This document shows, in pieces, positions 1-9,816 of a DNA stretch of 57,787 nucleotides. Numbering within the stretch: the first letter of the stretch is position 1; each line of letters opens with the position of its first letter. This DNA is from Perkinsus olseni (Eukaryota > Perkinsozoa > Perkinsida): positions 1 through 57,787 of the forward strand of contig JABANN010000172.1 in assembly GCA_013115125.1 (NCBI GenBank). The letters are read 5' to 3'. A program made the position numbers and the translations under genes. The notes under the pieces are model-generated. The model saw only the letters and a list, made by a program, of their open reading frames with translations, was not told where the DNA came from and searched no databases.

Positions 1-665
1 GGGCGAACCCAGCAGGCCAGGGGTCGAATCCACCCCTATGGGGGGTAGATTCTGCCCCTGTATGAAGCCCTGAAGACCAAGATAAGGCGCGCCTCACAAT
101 AGCCTGATTCATCAGTGAATACATCACACCGCTAACATACGGCTGGCCGATGAAGCCCAGCAAGCCCCCGATAGCTGAAAGGAAGGGCAACGAGATGTCA
201 GTGGGGGCGACGGAGGCAGCATAGGACCTACCGTCGCCTAGGCCGCCGAACATTAGTAAACTCCACTTGCCACGCACTGACCATACGAAGTCTGCCTGCT
301 CTTTAGGAGTCACTTTGAAGGTGTACCGTCGACTGAGGAATACCTCGAAAAAGTAGTCGGGGTTTTAACCATTTGACGAGTCGCCCGCTCACCGTGCTCC
401 AAACGATAACGTAGACAACGGCATTGAGAACGGCAGTGAAGAAGTCGTATTCGCCCAACGGCACCTGAGCTCTTGTGGAAGACAAGACGTAACAGGGACC
501 ACCTACAGCCCTCATTCGACCAAGAAGGTTGTTGAATGCGCCAAGGACGACCACAGCCAGCATCAACAACGGCACTGTGTAGTCGAAGCCTTGGACCATG
601 GGAGCAGGGGGCGCCGATGATTCCTGGATGGCCTCTTCTTCCGCCGACTGGAAAGACTGAACCAT
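1..665 (-). CDS. CRT-like drug/metabolite transporter, 5' part (runs off window)
   Basis: Multi-spanning membrane protein whose first three exons are visible: 393-665, 232-343 and 174 to about 105. The introns are GT-AG (344-392, 49 nt; 175-231, 57 nt, with a strong pyrimidine tract before the acceptor) and keep frame. Exon 1 has a short polar N-terminus then two hydrophobic stretches (TVPLLMLAVVVLGAF, NAVVYVIVW). Joined exons 2-3 read LLMFGGLGDAIGGLLGFIG followed by QPYVSGVMYSLMNQAIV. This matches the helix-3/4 region of chloroquine-resistance-transporter-like members of the DMT superfamily (LDAL, small-residue run, SG, LLNQ). Such proteins sit in digestive-vacuole, lysosome or plastid membranes and move peptides, amino acids or drugs. 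The 3' exons lie outside the window. Assignment is by motif reading only; another DMT family is possible. Confidence 0.6.
20..34 (+). repeat. tRNA box-B-like sequence in 3' part of CRT-like gene
   Basis: GGGTCGAATCCACCCC resembles a tRNA T-arm (consensus GGTTCGANTCC), with C/G runs that could pair across the loop. No anticodon or acceptor stem can be built. It lies just downstream of the last recognisable CRT-like exon, probably in an intron, antisense to the gene. Confidence 0.3.
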
Positions 666-1216
666 TCAAAATGATGACTGTAACCACCGGTGGCAGACAG
701 AAAGATATCGCGCGAGGTACCGAGATGAAACGGCAAGCCGTGGCGCGACCTCGGACTGGAAACACAACCCGGCAGTGAAGAAGAAGGCATTGACTCGTGC
801 ATGGTAATATCTCAGGCTGATGCTCGGTAGTTGTGGTACTTCGACGGCACTATTTTGGACGCGGCGTTGCCTTTAGAACCTGAAGCGGGAATACGTTGAA
901 TGACACCAACCAGAAGGTGAGCATGGACCCTGTTGGCGACAACAACGCATAACCCAGGCAAAGACTATCCCAGGCGGCGAATCGGGGAGTACTCCAGTCT
1001 CTTACACGGCCACAGTGGGGTGCGAAGGTTAAGTGAAGTACCACCCACCCATGCTATTGGAGCACTCAGTACGCTCGTCAGTCGAAGAGCTCAGGCGATG
1101 CCGAAACATGCCTGTGTTACTCGCCTCGGAAGGAGGAAGAAAATAGCGATTATCGACAGGGTTAGTCGGAATGAAAACAATACTCTACGAAAAGTGGTCA
1201 AGACTCGAGGGGTGGG

Positions 1217-2096
1217 TTACTGGCCAAGGCCCACTGGACAAGACAACTGTGAACTCACACAGAGTGTCGAATCAATCTCTCGGTTTTTATTTTCGAAGGT
1301 GTAGCGAACGCCTTGAGGGATGATGATGGTTACATGTGGGCGGCACGGTATCCTGAGGGGTAGAATAGGGGCCCGGCCGTTCCTGCTGCTGACCTCGTTT
1401 TCTTGCCCATGCGGCACTCAAGCTCGTCGGCTGCGCAGTGCAGAACAGTGACGAAGACATCTCCGACGTTGTAGCGGTCCTCAGGCGTCGAATAGCCCTG
1501 AAGAACACCTTGCCCGAGAGCCAGCAGCAGCGGTTCCAGCCTACCGCTTGGATCTGCATCAATTCCGAGGTGAAGTCAACGTAGCCACTCTTGTCCGGAA
1601 ATAGGGGCACAGATGAGACTCCAACGGCCAGCTGGTGTTCAGGTTGGCCTAGTTTCCTGAAGGCAGCCGATCAACTCCGTGAACCAGCTCATGCTTCCTT
1701 GTTTCTTACCGCGCTTCGAGATCACGGTAGGCAATGACCTTTATTTTCTTGAAGTCCGCCGGCGGGTCTGTAGTCTTGATCTGAGCATACAACGTCACAA
1801 GAAATGCCCGGCACTGGCGCTGACTGACAGCACATGAAGTCGATTCGGCCTGCGGGCGGGCGCCGATTTCCTAAACTTCTCCCAGCTGCTCATCGAGAGG
1901 GCATCCGACGGTGGTCGCTCCGGCTCCGTAGCAACGCCCGACTCCTCGTAGTCTTGCTGCAGACTTCGGGACATAGTCAGTCTCGCCGGCAAACACGATA
2001 CCCTGGGAGACGGGACAGTCACTAAGAGGTACTCACTGGTAGCTCAGCAGTGCCCGTGAGGAGACTAAACACGGCATTTCGCAGGCATAGTGACAT
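1217..2096 (-). CDS. Secreted protein of unknown function, multi-exon
   Basis: I do not recognise the family. The proposed start at 2096 gives MSLCLRNAVFSLLTGTAELP, a plausible signal peptide, spliced at 2036 (gtgagt...cag) to GIVFAGETDYVPKSAARL. Further exons read FLVTLYAQIKTTDPPADFKK, KLGQPEHQLAVGVSSVPLF, VDFTSELMQIQAGYSTPEDR and YNVGDVFVTVLHCAADELEC. They are joined by GT-AG introns of 53 and 47 nt that keep one frame, plus less certain introns of about 61 and 41 nt; the chain ends at 1217. The mature part is hydrophilic with scattered cysteines and no second membrane segment. The tidy introns and uninterrupted frame argue for a real gene. The last exon is the least certain. Confidence 0.5.
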
Positions 2097-2189
2097 GTGG
2101 CACAGTCATGATAAGACAAGGAAGGGAGTTCATCACGCGGCCGCCTATCCTCCGCCAGCCTTCAACCCGTACCCTCCGTTGCACAATGG

Positions 2190-3563
2190 TCACCCACGGG
2201 AACCAGGAAGGGCTTTAAAACCTTCCATAAAATGATCGTCGACTTCTTGCTGGACAACTGGGCCGTCTAGGGCAGTTATAACCGTACCCTCACCCAGAGC
2301 CTCTTGTACCAGCCGCCGCCCGGGTGTCTCCGCGGCCACCGTCACAGTCGCCACGACGTGGAGGCCAGATGCTTTGAATAGCTGGATAGCAGCACACATG
2401 GTGTGCCCAGTCTCGATCCACTGGTCGACGATGATGACACCGGACCTCTCGCCTTCGAGGGGAACGGTTAACGGCATTCGGATTTCGAGGGTCTTGGCCT
2501 TGCCAGAGTAGTCCACGTAGTCAGCGGCGATGGTGTTAACACAGAGCTTGTTGGCCTTGCGGATGATGACGAAGGGAACGCCCAGCAGAGCACTGAGGGC
2601 ACCACCGGTGATGAATCCAGTAGCATCGATACCCGCAATGGCAGCGATCCTCCCTTCCCCGACTGCGCTGACGGTCTTCTCTCGCAAGTCCTTGAGTAAG
2701 GCAGGCCAACCGTACGCATCGCCGTAAATGGCCGAGGGGTCGAGCCAGGCATACTCCGACAAGGGCTCCCTCACCCGAGGCTGCATGATACCGGTGTACC
2801 AGGGGTAGCCTCGGCACTTGGACACAAGCTGGCGGACCTTACCGACGTCAAACTGGTGGAAGGACTTCGAGACGCCGGTTGCAACGATGACACAATCCAC
2901 GTACGGTAGGTAGCTGTCCACGTTGTCGGGGGTGACACCAGAGGCGATCGCGAGGGCGCTGGTGTCGGCCGCCCGACGAAATTGGACAATCTTATCGACA
3001 TCAGCAGCAACACCAGTGGCTGCGCCGGATGTTACGATAACGTCCATGAAAGAGGCCGCCAAGGAAACGGCCTTCGCCCAGCCCTCTTGGGGCACGACTC
3101 GCTGCTTCTTGAAGGCGACTCCGCCAAAGTAAAGCGGAATGGTCGGGCACGTAGACCGGACACGGGCGATTCTCTCGGCGTCGACCTGCTCGCCTTCTGC
3201 AAGGCGTTCGTCGATTCGTGCGTCGTCGGCCCAGTAAGCATCGATTTTGCAGTCTCCAACTCCGCTGAGCAAAGGTAGGGCTGCATCAGCCGTCACCGCC
3301 AGGCAGTTGACGCCAAGGAAGAGCCGGTCACCGATGGCTTCTCGGACCGAAGTTATGATAGAGAAGAAGTCGGGGTCGATGGGCAGTGTAGAGACAGAGC
3401 CATCATCGTTCTCTACTTGGTTAATGAGGAGGATGCCATTAGCTCCCGAGGCCACTGCGATCTTGGCCTGCTCTACGGCTTGCTCACAGCTCTTGCAGTG
3501 GATGACGAGGAGGACGACGCAGGAAGAGTCAGCGAACAGATCGTGGAAGGCCCCGCGATGCAT
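2190..3563 (-). CDS. BtpA-like TIM-barrel fused to a phosphoribosyltransferase
   Basis: Single-exon 457-residue protein of two enzyme-like halves. Residues ~25-250 resemble the BtpA/SgcQ family: ASGANGILLINQ, LGVNCLAVTADAALPLL, DVIVTSGAATGVAADVDK and ALAIASGVTPDNVDSYLPYV, the last resembling the barrel phosphate-binding turn. Residues ~270-440 form a type-I phosphoribosyltransferase. Its PRPP loop is VIIVDQWIETGHTM with the first acidic residue at D380; the usual second acidic residue is Q. The upstream IAAIAGIDATGFITGGALS fits the adenine-PRT-like flexible-loop region. BtpA is known in cyanobacteria for photosystem I accumulation; in other bacteria the family has sugar or nucleoside contexts. 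A nucleobase/nucleoside salvage role is inference. No signal peptide is visible. The two halves lie in one uninterrupted frame, so the fusion is not a splicing guess. Confidence 0.75.
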   Translation of the reverse strand: MHRGAFHDLFADSSCVVLLVIHCKSCEQAVEQAKIAVASGANGILLINQVENDDGSVSTLPIDPDFFSIITSVREAIGDRLFLGVNCLAVTADAALPLLSGVGDCKIDAYWADDARIDERLAEGEQVDAERIARVRSTCPTIPLYFGGVAFKKQRVVPQEGWAKAVSLAASFMDVIVTSGAATGVAADVDKIVQFRRAADTSALAIASGVTPDNVDSYLPYVDCVIVATGVSKSFHQFDVGKVRQLVSKCRGYPWYTGIMQPRVREPLSEYAWLDPSAIYGDAYGWPALLKDLREKTVSAVGEGRIAAIAGIDATGFITGGALSALLGVPFVIIRKANKLCVNTIAADYVDYSGKAKTLEIRMPLTVPLEGERSGVIIVDQWIETGHTMCAAIQLFKASGLHVVATVTVAAETPGRRLVQEALGEGTVITALDGPVVQQEVDDHFMEGFKALPGSRG

Positions 3564-4024
3564 TCAGGACTGGGACGACGACTGCGGACAGCAGACAACG
3601 ACGAATTAACAGGCTACTAGAACACCACAGAAGTGAGAATTAGATTAAACATGTTCCATGCTAATGGGCTGGCGCACGGTCAGTATACCACTCGTCCGTC
3701 AACTCAGCCTCTTACAAGGCTTACTAAGCATAGAATAATACATGCACTTCGAAATGTTGATGATGCGGCAGCAAGTCGTGGATGCTGCTGCTTATAGTGT
3801 TACATTGCGGACGTGTAAAAAATACACCCGAAGTCAGCATGCCAGGGCTTCTAGTCATCATCGCCTTCTTATCATCTTCAACTTGCTGCTCTATTCATAC
3901 TGTAATAGGCTACGGCATCTACGATGATCTGAACGGTAGACAACAGCATCAACAGCATGGAGCAGTTCAGCACTCACTTAGTAGTGGCAATCAGGCAACT
4001 TCTCCCAACACATTCATGCTGACT
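3564..4024. other. Intergenic, no gene seen
   Basis: Spacer between two minus-strand genes. It should hold the promoter of the BtpA-PRT gene and the 3' end of the phosphatase gene. Open frames here are short and lack motifs. Confidence 0.5.
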
Positions 4025-6745
4025 TCAAAGGCGGATGATCGCAGAAGGCCGGGCCTGCTGCTGCTGCTGCAGGTTCGGTGACCAAATAGAGGACACCAAG
4101 CTGGGCTGTGTGATGATTCTGCTGCTGACCAAAGGTGATTCCGGGACCGACTGAGCTGTCATCTGCCGCCACGACGCCACCTGAGGTAACCAGTGCGGTC
4201 TAGGCCTCCCTTCCCTCAGGATGAGAATTGCTTACCACCGGGCGTGGATGCTGAGGGGCTCCCTGCCTGCTGAGTTGTTGGGCGACTTTATTGGCGGCAC
4301 TCATGATCATGCGAGTTCCCATAACAGGGCTGGCGGGCATCGCCCCAATCGCCCTAGTGGCGGACTGCACTCTCACAGTGAAAGGTTGTGACACTGTGCC
4401 GGCATGTGATTGCTGCTGCTGTGCGGGCTGATAGTATGGCGATAGAAGACTTGGCGTCAACGGCGGCAAGCCAACTTGGAAGATCTGCCGATGAGCCACC
4501 GCAGGAGTCGGGGGTATGCTCGGAGGGCCCATATACACGACACGCTGACCCGAGGTGTGCGGTGCAGTAGTGGTAGTAGTCATAGAGGGAGTCACCGTAA
4601 CTGACAGAATGGATGACGGCCAAGTCTTGCCTGACTGCCGAACTTACCTGTCCCGCCGTATACCACCCTGCCAGTGTATGGCCGGGTAACCGGGGTGCTC
4701 TGTATCACACTGTGGTTGACCGACGAGGACGACGGCTGAGCACTCATGACCACCACTCTACGACCAACTTCTGCTGCTTGTTTCTGCCCATGCCCAGCAT
4801 TTTCAAGACGCACTGTGGTATCCAAGCCTGCTGCTGCTGATGACTTGTCGGTCCGGGTGGTGTCGTAAGCACGCATCGGCGTGCCGGGGAACCTCTGGGA
4901 GTCCGTCATAGTCTTGGCCTGGCAAGATGATGCTGCTGTGTGAGACGCTGCTGGTGGCGGAGGGGCTTGGAAGGCTCCGGTAATCCTGTAGCCGGGCGCC
5001 AGGACCCCGCCGTCCTCAGGTATGGTCGCAGCTGCAAGGGCCAGTTGATTAGCCACGCCGCACTCTTCAATATCAACCCCATCAAAGCCCGCCCAGGAGG
5101 GGATCTCGTCACTGTACTTGTGCAGGATGGAGGGGACCGACACTCTGGTCACGACGAGCTCCTCAAAAAGAGGCAGCAGGTCGAACAGGGCTGTGTCGTC
5201 CCCTTCGCTGTACCAAGGATATATGAAGATACCATGCTCAGGTTGCAGCATGAAGTTCTCCTTAACGTTATCGAGGATGATAGTCCGGTCCAGTTTACGA
5301 CCCAGCCTGGCCAAGTCCTTGACGAAAATAGGTCCCCACGGCAGGGCATGCTGGCGATACAACCGGTGATGCACCAGCACCCCAGGCAAGGTCTCCAGCT
5401 GGTCCACGACCCAGTCGGCGTAGTCCTGAGTAGCCGCTGTGAAGACCACAATCTCATACCCCAATGCTTGGAGCCTCGACAGGAATTCTACACAGCCAGG
5501 GCGCATCTCGAAGCGGCCGCCACTGCCCTCAGCCTCCGAGTAGTGGACCAAGGTCTCGTCCAGGTCGATAACGGCAGTATACCCGGACACACCGCTGTGA
5601 TGGGCTGGCAGTAGAGGCTTCATCCTGACCAGGTGCGGCAGCATCGGCGGCAGGGGCTCGAAGTGCGTCGTGATCAACACGGTGGACCTGTCCGAGGCCG
5701 CCGGCACTTTCTCGTAACGCTCATACACAGGCCCTTCGACTGGGCGGAACCTCAAGGCTTGCAGGAACCTTCCCCGGATGGTAGCAAAGGAGCTCTTGTG
5801 GGCTGTCTCGAGGACCTCAGTGACAAGCCTGCTGACCTGGTCCCCCAGAGTGCTCGTGGCGAAGGCAGCCCCGCGTACCCGACCGGGGGGTGGGCCCGAC
5901 AGAGACCTGCACATCTGCTTCAGGAGGTTCTCCGCCTCTTCGTTGTTCTGGGAGAGGGCGGTGAGGTGACCTGCCTTGCCCATAGCTCTATAGCGCTTAG
6001 CAAGATAGAGGATGTTGAGGTCGAAGTTGACGATGCTGTAGGGGTTGGTCTCGAAGTCGCCAGGGAACTCCACTGCCCTCTGGCACACGTAGTCCATGAG
6101 AAGGAGAACATTCTCATGTACATGCTGCAGTAAAGCCCTGAGCCTAGCCTTTACCACGAGCGGCACCAGCTGAGCCCACTCGGCAGACTGCGACGTTACA
6201 GCGCATACAATAGCACAGAGCGCCGCGGCGCACATCTCGAGGACCATGGCCATCTTGATCTGCCTCTTCAGGCGAGTGTCAACTACGGCTACCGAGCAAT
6301 ACTTGGACATAGTAAGACCAGCATCAAGAGCTGCCGTGTTGAAGTACTCTCGACAGAAGAAGGACACGTGGGTCGCGTCACAGCGGACCCCGTCCAGGAG
6401 ATTGAACGCCACATGCTCGGCACAGCTCAGCTGTTGCACTAGCACGTTCAGCAGCTTCTCGGCCTTCACGGGAGCCTTGCGGCTCGTAGCAGTGAATTGA
6501 ACCTCGTCACCACCAGGACCACCAGTGTCCCCAGCTACGGCTTCAACTCTGGCACTGGGAGTCTCTTCAAGAGTACTATTGGTACCATGCTTGCTGCTAG
6601 TAGCAGCAGTAACAACAACAGCTCCCGAGGGATCGCTACTCACGGCGGGAGGCAGTCTGCGCGGCATAGCCGCACGGACACGGGAGGAGGACCCTCTGTG
6701 CATTGTAACGTTGGAGTCAGTGAAGCGAGTTCCGCGAATGGTCAT
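4025..6745 (-). CDS. FCP1/SCP-like (NIF family) CTD phosphatase
   Basis: Three exons: a long one covering 717 codons from 6745, then two small ones joined by 47-nt (gtaagt...tcag) and 55-nt (gtaagc...ctcag) introns. The stop is at 4025-4027. The HAD phosphatase domain (about residues 390-545) has the DxDxT motif as DLDET (394-398), the middle motif VVFTAATQDYADWV, and ILDNVKENFMLQP, typical of NIF-family enzymes that dephosphorylate the RNA polymerase II C-terminal domain. No BRCT domain is seen, so it is closer to SCP/Dullard than to true FCP1. Residues ~90-370 are a helical region I do not recognise. The C-terminus is Ser/Thr/Pro/Gln-rich and ends with a run of glutamines. A nuclear transcription role is inferred; a membrane-associated Dullard-type role is less likely without a membrane helix. 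Confidence 0.8.
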
Positions 6746-7151
6746 AGGATACGTTTTGGGCAGAGGAGTAGGTGGAGGTGTGGTATGGCAATTTGGACAG
6801 TAACCGAAAAGACCCTATCACATACAGCGATCGCTCAATCACACAACAGAGCGTCCAAGGAGTATCCGAAATTGTGTCGAATCAACATGAACGCTAAGAT
6901 CATACTGCGCAGCGCATCGCCTCTCCTAAAGCCTGAGATAATCCTGGTCACTAGACACCCCAAGCCGCCCGGAATGGTGTATTGATCGAAACACGGGAAC
7001 ACAGTAGCAGTGGGAGGATAATAACACAAGTAACGGTTACAAATCTGACAACTGGAAACACCACGATCGCAGGAGGGACGGCGGATGGGAAGGCGGGTGG
7101 TCGTAGGAGCACCGAGCACCCGCACGTGACAGTAAGAGGCGCCTGTCATCC
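6746..7151. other. Intergenic, no gene seen
   Basis: Spacer between the 3' end of the hydrolase gene and the start of the phosphatase gene, both on the minus strand. Open frames here have no recognisable motif. Confidence 0.5.
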
Positions 7152-8645
7152 TCAGCGACTTGTAGTTGAGCTGGTGCTCGAAGACTCATCGGGCTGCTGC
7201 TTCGAGGAGGCCGGGCCATCAAGGGCGTTGGCCAAGAACTCGAAGGTCACACGATTCTTCCAGCTGCGACACAATGGACCTGAGAGACAGAGTCATCTTT
7301 TGCTCATACCAACAGTCTTACTACTACCACTAAAGAAGCCACAATGCCCTCCTCGAGAGCACCTAGCCACCACACAGCCAGGACTGTCCTTAGCCTCAGC
7401 CTCGTACTCCCACGTCGAGTACGGTGGGACCACCGGATCGTCATCAGCATACAGCAGTAACGTCGGCGTTTCTATCATCGACAGAGCCTTCAGTGCATAC
7501 AGACTCATCTCTCGGGCGTACTCTTCCACTGTCTTGTACCCCAGGAACTTTATGGTCACCAAATTGTGCCAAACCCAAGCGTTGGCCGGCATCAGCATAT
7601 TATAAAACTCCTTAGGACTTTGCCTTTGGCACATGACCTCGTCTATCAGCATCAGCTGCTTGTCACCGAGCGTGTCCCGCCATCTCGAATCAGGACTCTC
7701 TACGTACTTCCTCATGTTCTTCCACAACACTCCCATGTTGATCCAGTCGTATGGTAAGGGCTTAAGATGGTACATGCGATTCATCGCAGTCTCGTACGAG
7801 CACGGCCCAGAGAGGCAGACCACCCCAGCAACGACGCCGTTGAGCTCCTCTTTGTAGTGGCCCACGAGAGAGGACATCATGCTGGCCCCTAAGGAGAAGC
7901 CGCAGCCGAGCACCTTGGCCCGGGGGTATCTTTTATGTACATGCTGAACACACTGGGACAAATCCTTCACGCTGCGAGCATCCCAAGCCTCGGGAATCTG
8001 CTTCTCATCAGTCAGTTCCGAGCCTCCGAAACCCCGCCAATTCTTGCAAACAAACCGCCATTGCCGTCTGCAGCGACAGTAGTGTATCAAGGACTTCATG
8101 TAAGGGTTATGTGACTCCCCCACCACACCGGGCAAGAGAATCAGGACTGGCGCGTCTTCAGGAATCTCCTCTGCCTCTACGGCCCAATCCAAGGCGATCG
8201 TCCCGCCATCTTCCATTATCAAATCCTCCCTTTCAAATTCCACCGTGGCCCTCTTCAAGGCCAAGGTCATCCCGGGCCAGACTGCAAACATGGCCGACTG
8301 GCTGTGACCATCGAAGGCCGCAAAAGTCGGCCAGAAGCCCTTCCTAAGTGTATGACACCTTCGCACGATCCACGCAATCTTGTCCGAAAATTGAAGTCGC
8401 GGCGTCGAGTGGCCCGACCGAATGTACAACGTGGCTCCTAGGAGGACGAAAAGGAGAAACAGATTCCACAGCCATCTCAAGACGCCAGCCTGAAGGACGT
8501 AGTTGCCGCACTGAAGGCAGTCGGCGCAGCTGTCCGGAAGGGGTTTGTAGTAGGTCAGACCATAGAAGGCGAGGAGCAGGCCGGCATAGAGGACGAAGGC
8601 GAAGAACCCAAAGAATGGGACAGCCAGGGAGAAGTAAAACAACAT
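7152..8645 (-). CDS. ABHD1/3 (YheT/EMB8)-type alpha/beta hydrolase, membrane-anchored
   Basis: Two exons with a 42-nt intron (gtaaga...ctcag). The last exon adds SWKNRVTFEFLANALD and a Ser/Thr-rich tail, ending at 7152. The N-terminus has two hydrophobic segments (residues ~1-30 and 58-76), so the enzyme is probably anchored in the ER or another endomembrane. Catalytic features of the YheT/EMB8/ABHD3 family: LILLPGVVGESHNPY (oxyanion region), NWRGFGGS, nucleophile elbow GCGFSLGA with Ser251, acid in LLYADDDPVVPP, and histidine in GGHCGFF. Relatives act as phospholipases or esterases on membrane lipids. The substrate cannot be told from sequence. The spliced C-terminus restores the family's usual helix after the histidine, supporting the intron call. 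Confidence 0.85.
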
Positions 8646-8785
8646 ACACTACTGCAGCAAGGCAGCACTGTGGGCGCACCTGCCGGGAAGCTTCAAATCA
8701 CTTTCGGGGGGGTGAACGCGAAAGAGCCATCATCTATGGACGCAGCATCCGCAAGGATACGCCGAGTCTCGGCCTAGAGTGAGCC

Positions 8786-9454
8786 CTATGCGTCTAAGTT
8801 GATGTTACGTTCAGTCTGGCTGATACGACGGAGTGGTTTCAGAAGGCCCGGGAGGGTCTCAGCGGTAAACCCGATGCAGACAAGTTCCGAGCCGCATCCG
8901 TTCACTTCCGATCGACTGTCCGCGAATAGCGATGAGACTATGGTATGACTGAAGAGCAAGGAAACCAGTGTTCTCGTGTCGGAGAATCGGCTGACCGCGC
9001 AGGTGGATATCTTGCAATCTTGCCAGATCTTGAATTCCCTTAGAGGCTTCCCCGGCTGGATCGTGTGACCGCGTGCGTGTTGCAGTAAATCAGGTTGGTG
9101 CATCCTCTCAGGATTTCCTAAAACTTCTCTATCGGGGCCAATGCCTTAGTATCACCCACCCTCACCCTCTGCAGAGGGTATCTTACCTTGGCTTTTGCGC
9201 ACTCGGAAGATTTTATGATACCCAGCGTAGGTGCGGTCGCAGTAGAAAGGGGGTCGTCCTTTCCTCACATAAAGGAGCGTCTTTCCTTCTGAGATTCTCC
9301 TTGAGGCCTCCCCTAGTGTAAGACTTCCTGTGCCAGTCCGTAGCTCGGCGCATCTTGCTAACCCTGATCGTCGCCTTGGACCGTTTGTTGTGCCTAGATA
9401 ACAGCCCAGCGGCCTCACTTGAATGACGGCGGCCAGGAAGAGCTGCTTCACCAT
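8786..9454 (-). CDS. Hypothetical protein, two exons
   Basis: I do not recognise this gene. An exon starting at 9454 (MVKQLFLAAVIQVRPL) continues through GKTLLYVRKGRPPFYC to KIFRVRKSQ. A roughly 69-nt GT-AG intron joins it in phase to an exon reading HQPDLLQHARGHTIQPGKP and ending at 8786. The product would be basic, with a possible N-terminal targeting sequence. Support is only the in-phase junction and two long frames; it could be noncoding. Confidence 0.3.
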
Positions 9455-9816
9455 CCTGAAAGGTGCATCACGGCGAGCTGGGTTGACCTCTCACTGTCTC
9501 ATCGTCGTTGCACTGGTGATAGGTTTCGTCCCTGCGGACCTTATCATCATCATCACCCGTACTACCCGCCTTGGAGGGAGGGGCTACTGCGCTGCTATTA
9601 ATCAGCGTCAGGAGGCGGCTGAGTCCTCGCTGGAATTGAGTTCATTGGTAGTGTTGAAAATGGCTCGGGATGCGAGGTGTGAACCTCTAGGCGCTTCTTA
9701 GCTTGACTCGCGTTAGATGCAGAATAGGTTACCGCATTATGCTTGTGCGTGTGTGCATGTTCTCACTTTGAGCTTTCAGTGTCCGTGCTGGCCCTCTTCT
9801 TCGCTACTTACGTGCT
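9455..9816. other. Intergenic region upstream of PRP4 kinase gene
   Basis: Divergent spacer between the small minus-strand gene and the plus-strand PRP4 gene; probably holds promoters for both. A plus-strand frame here has one hydrophobic stretch but no family motif. Confidence 0.4.
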
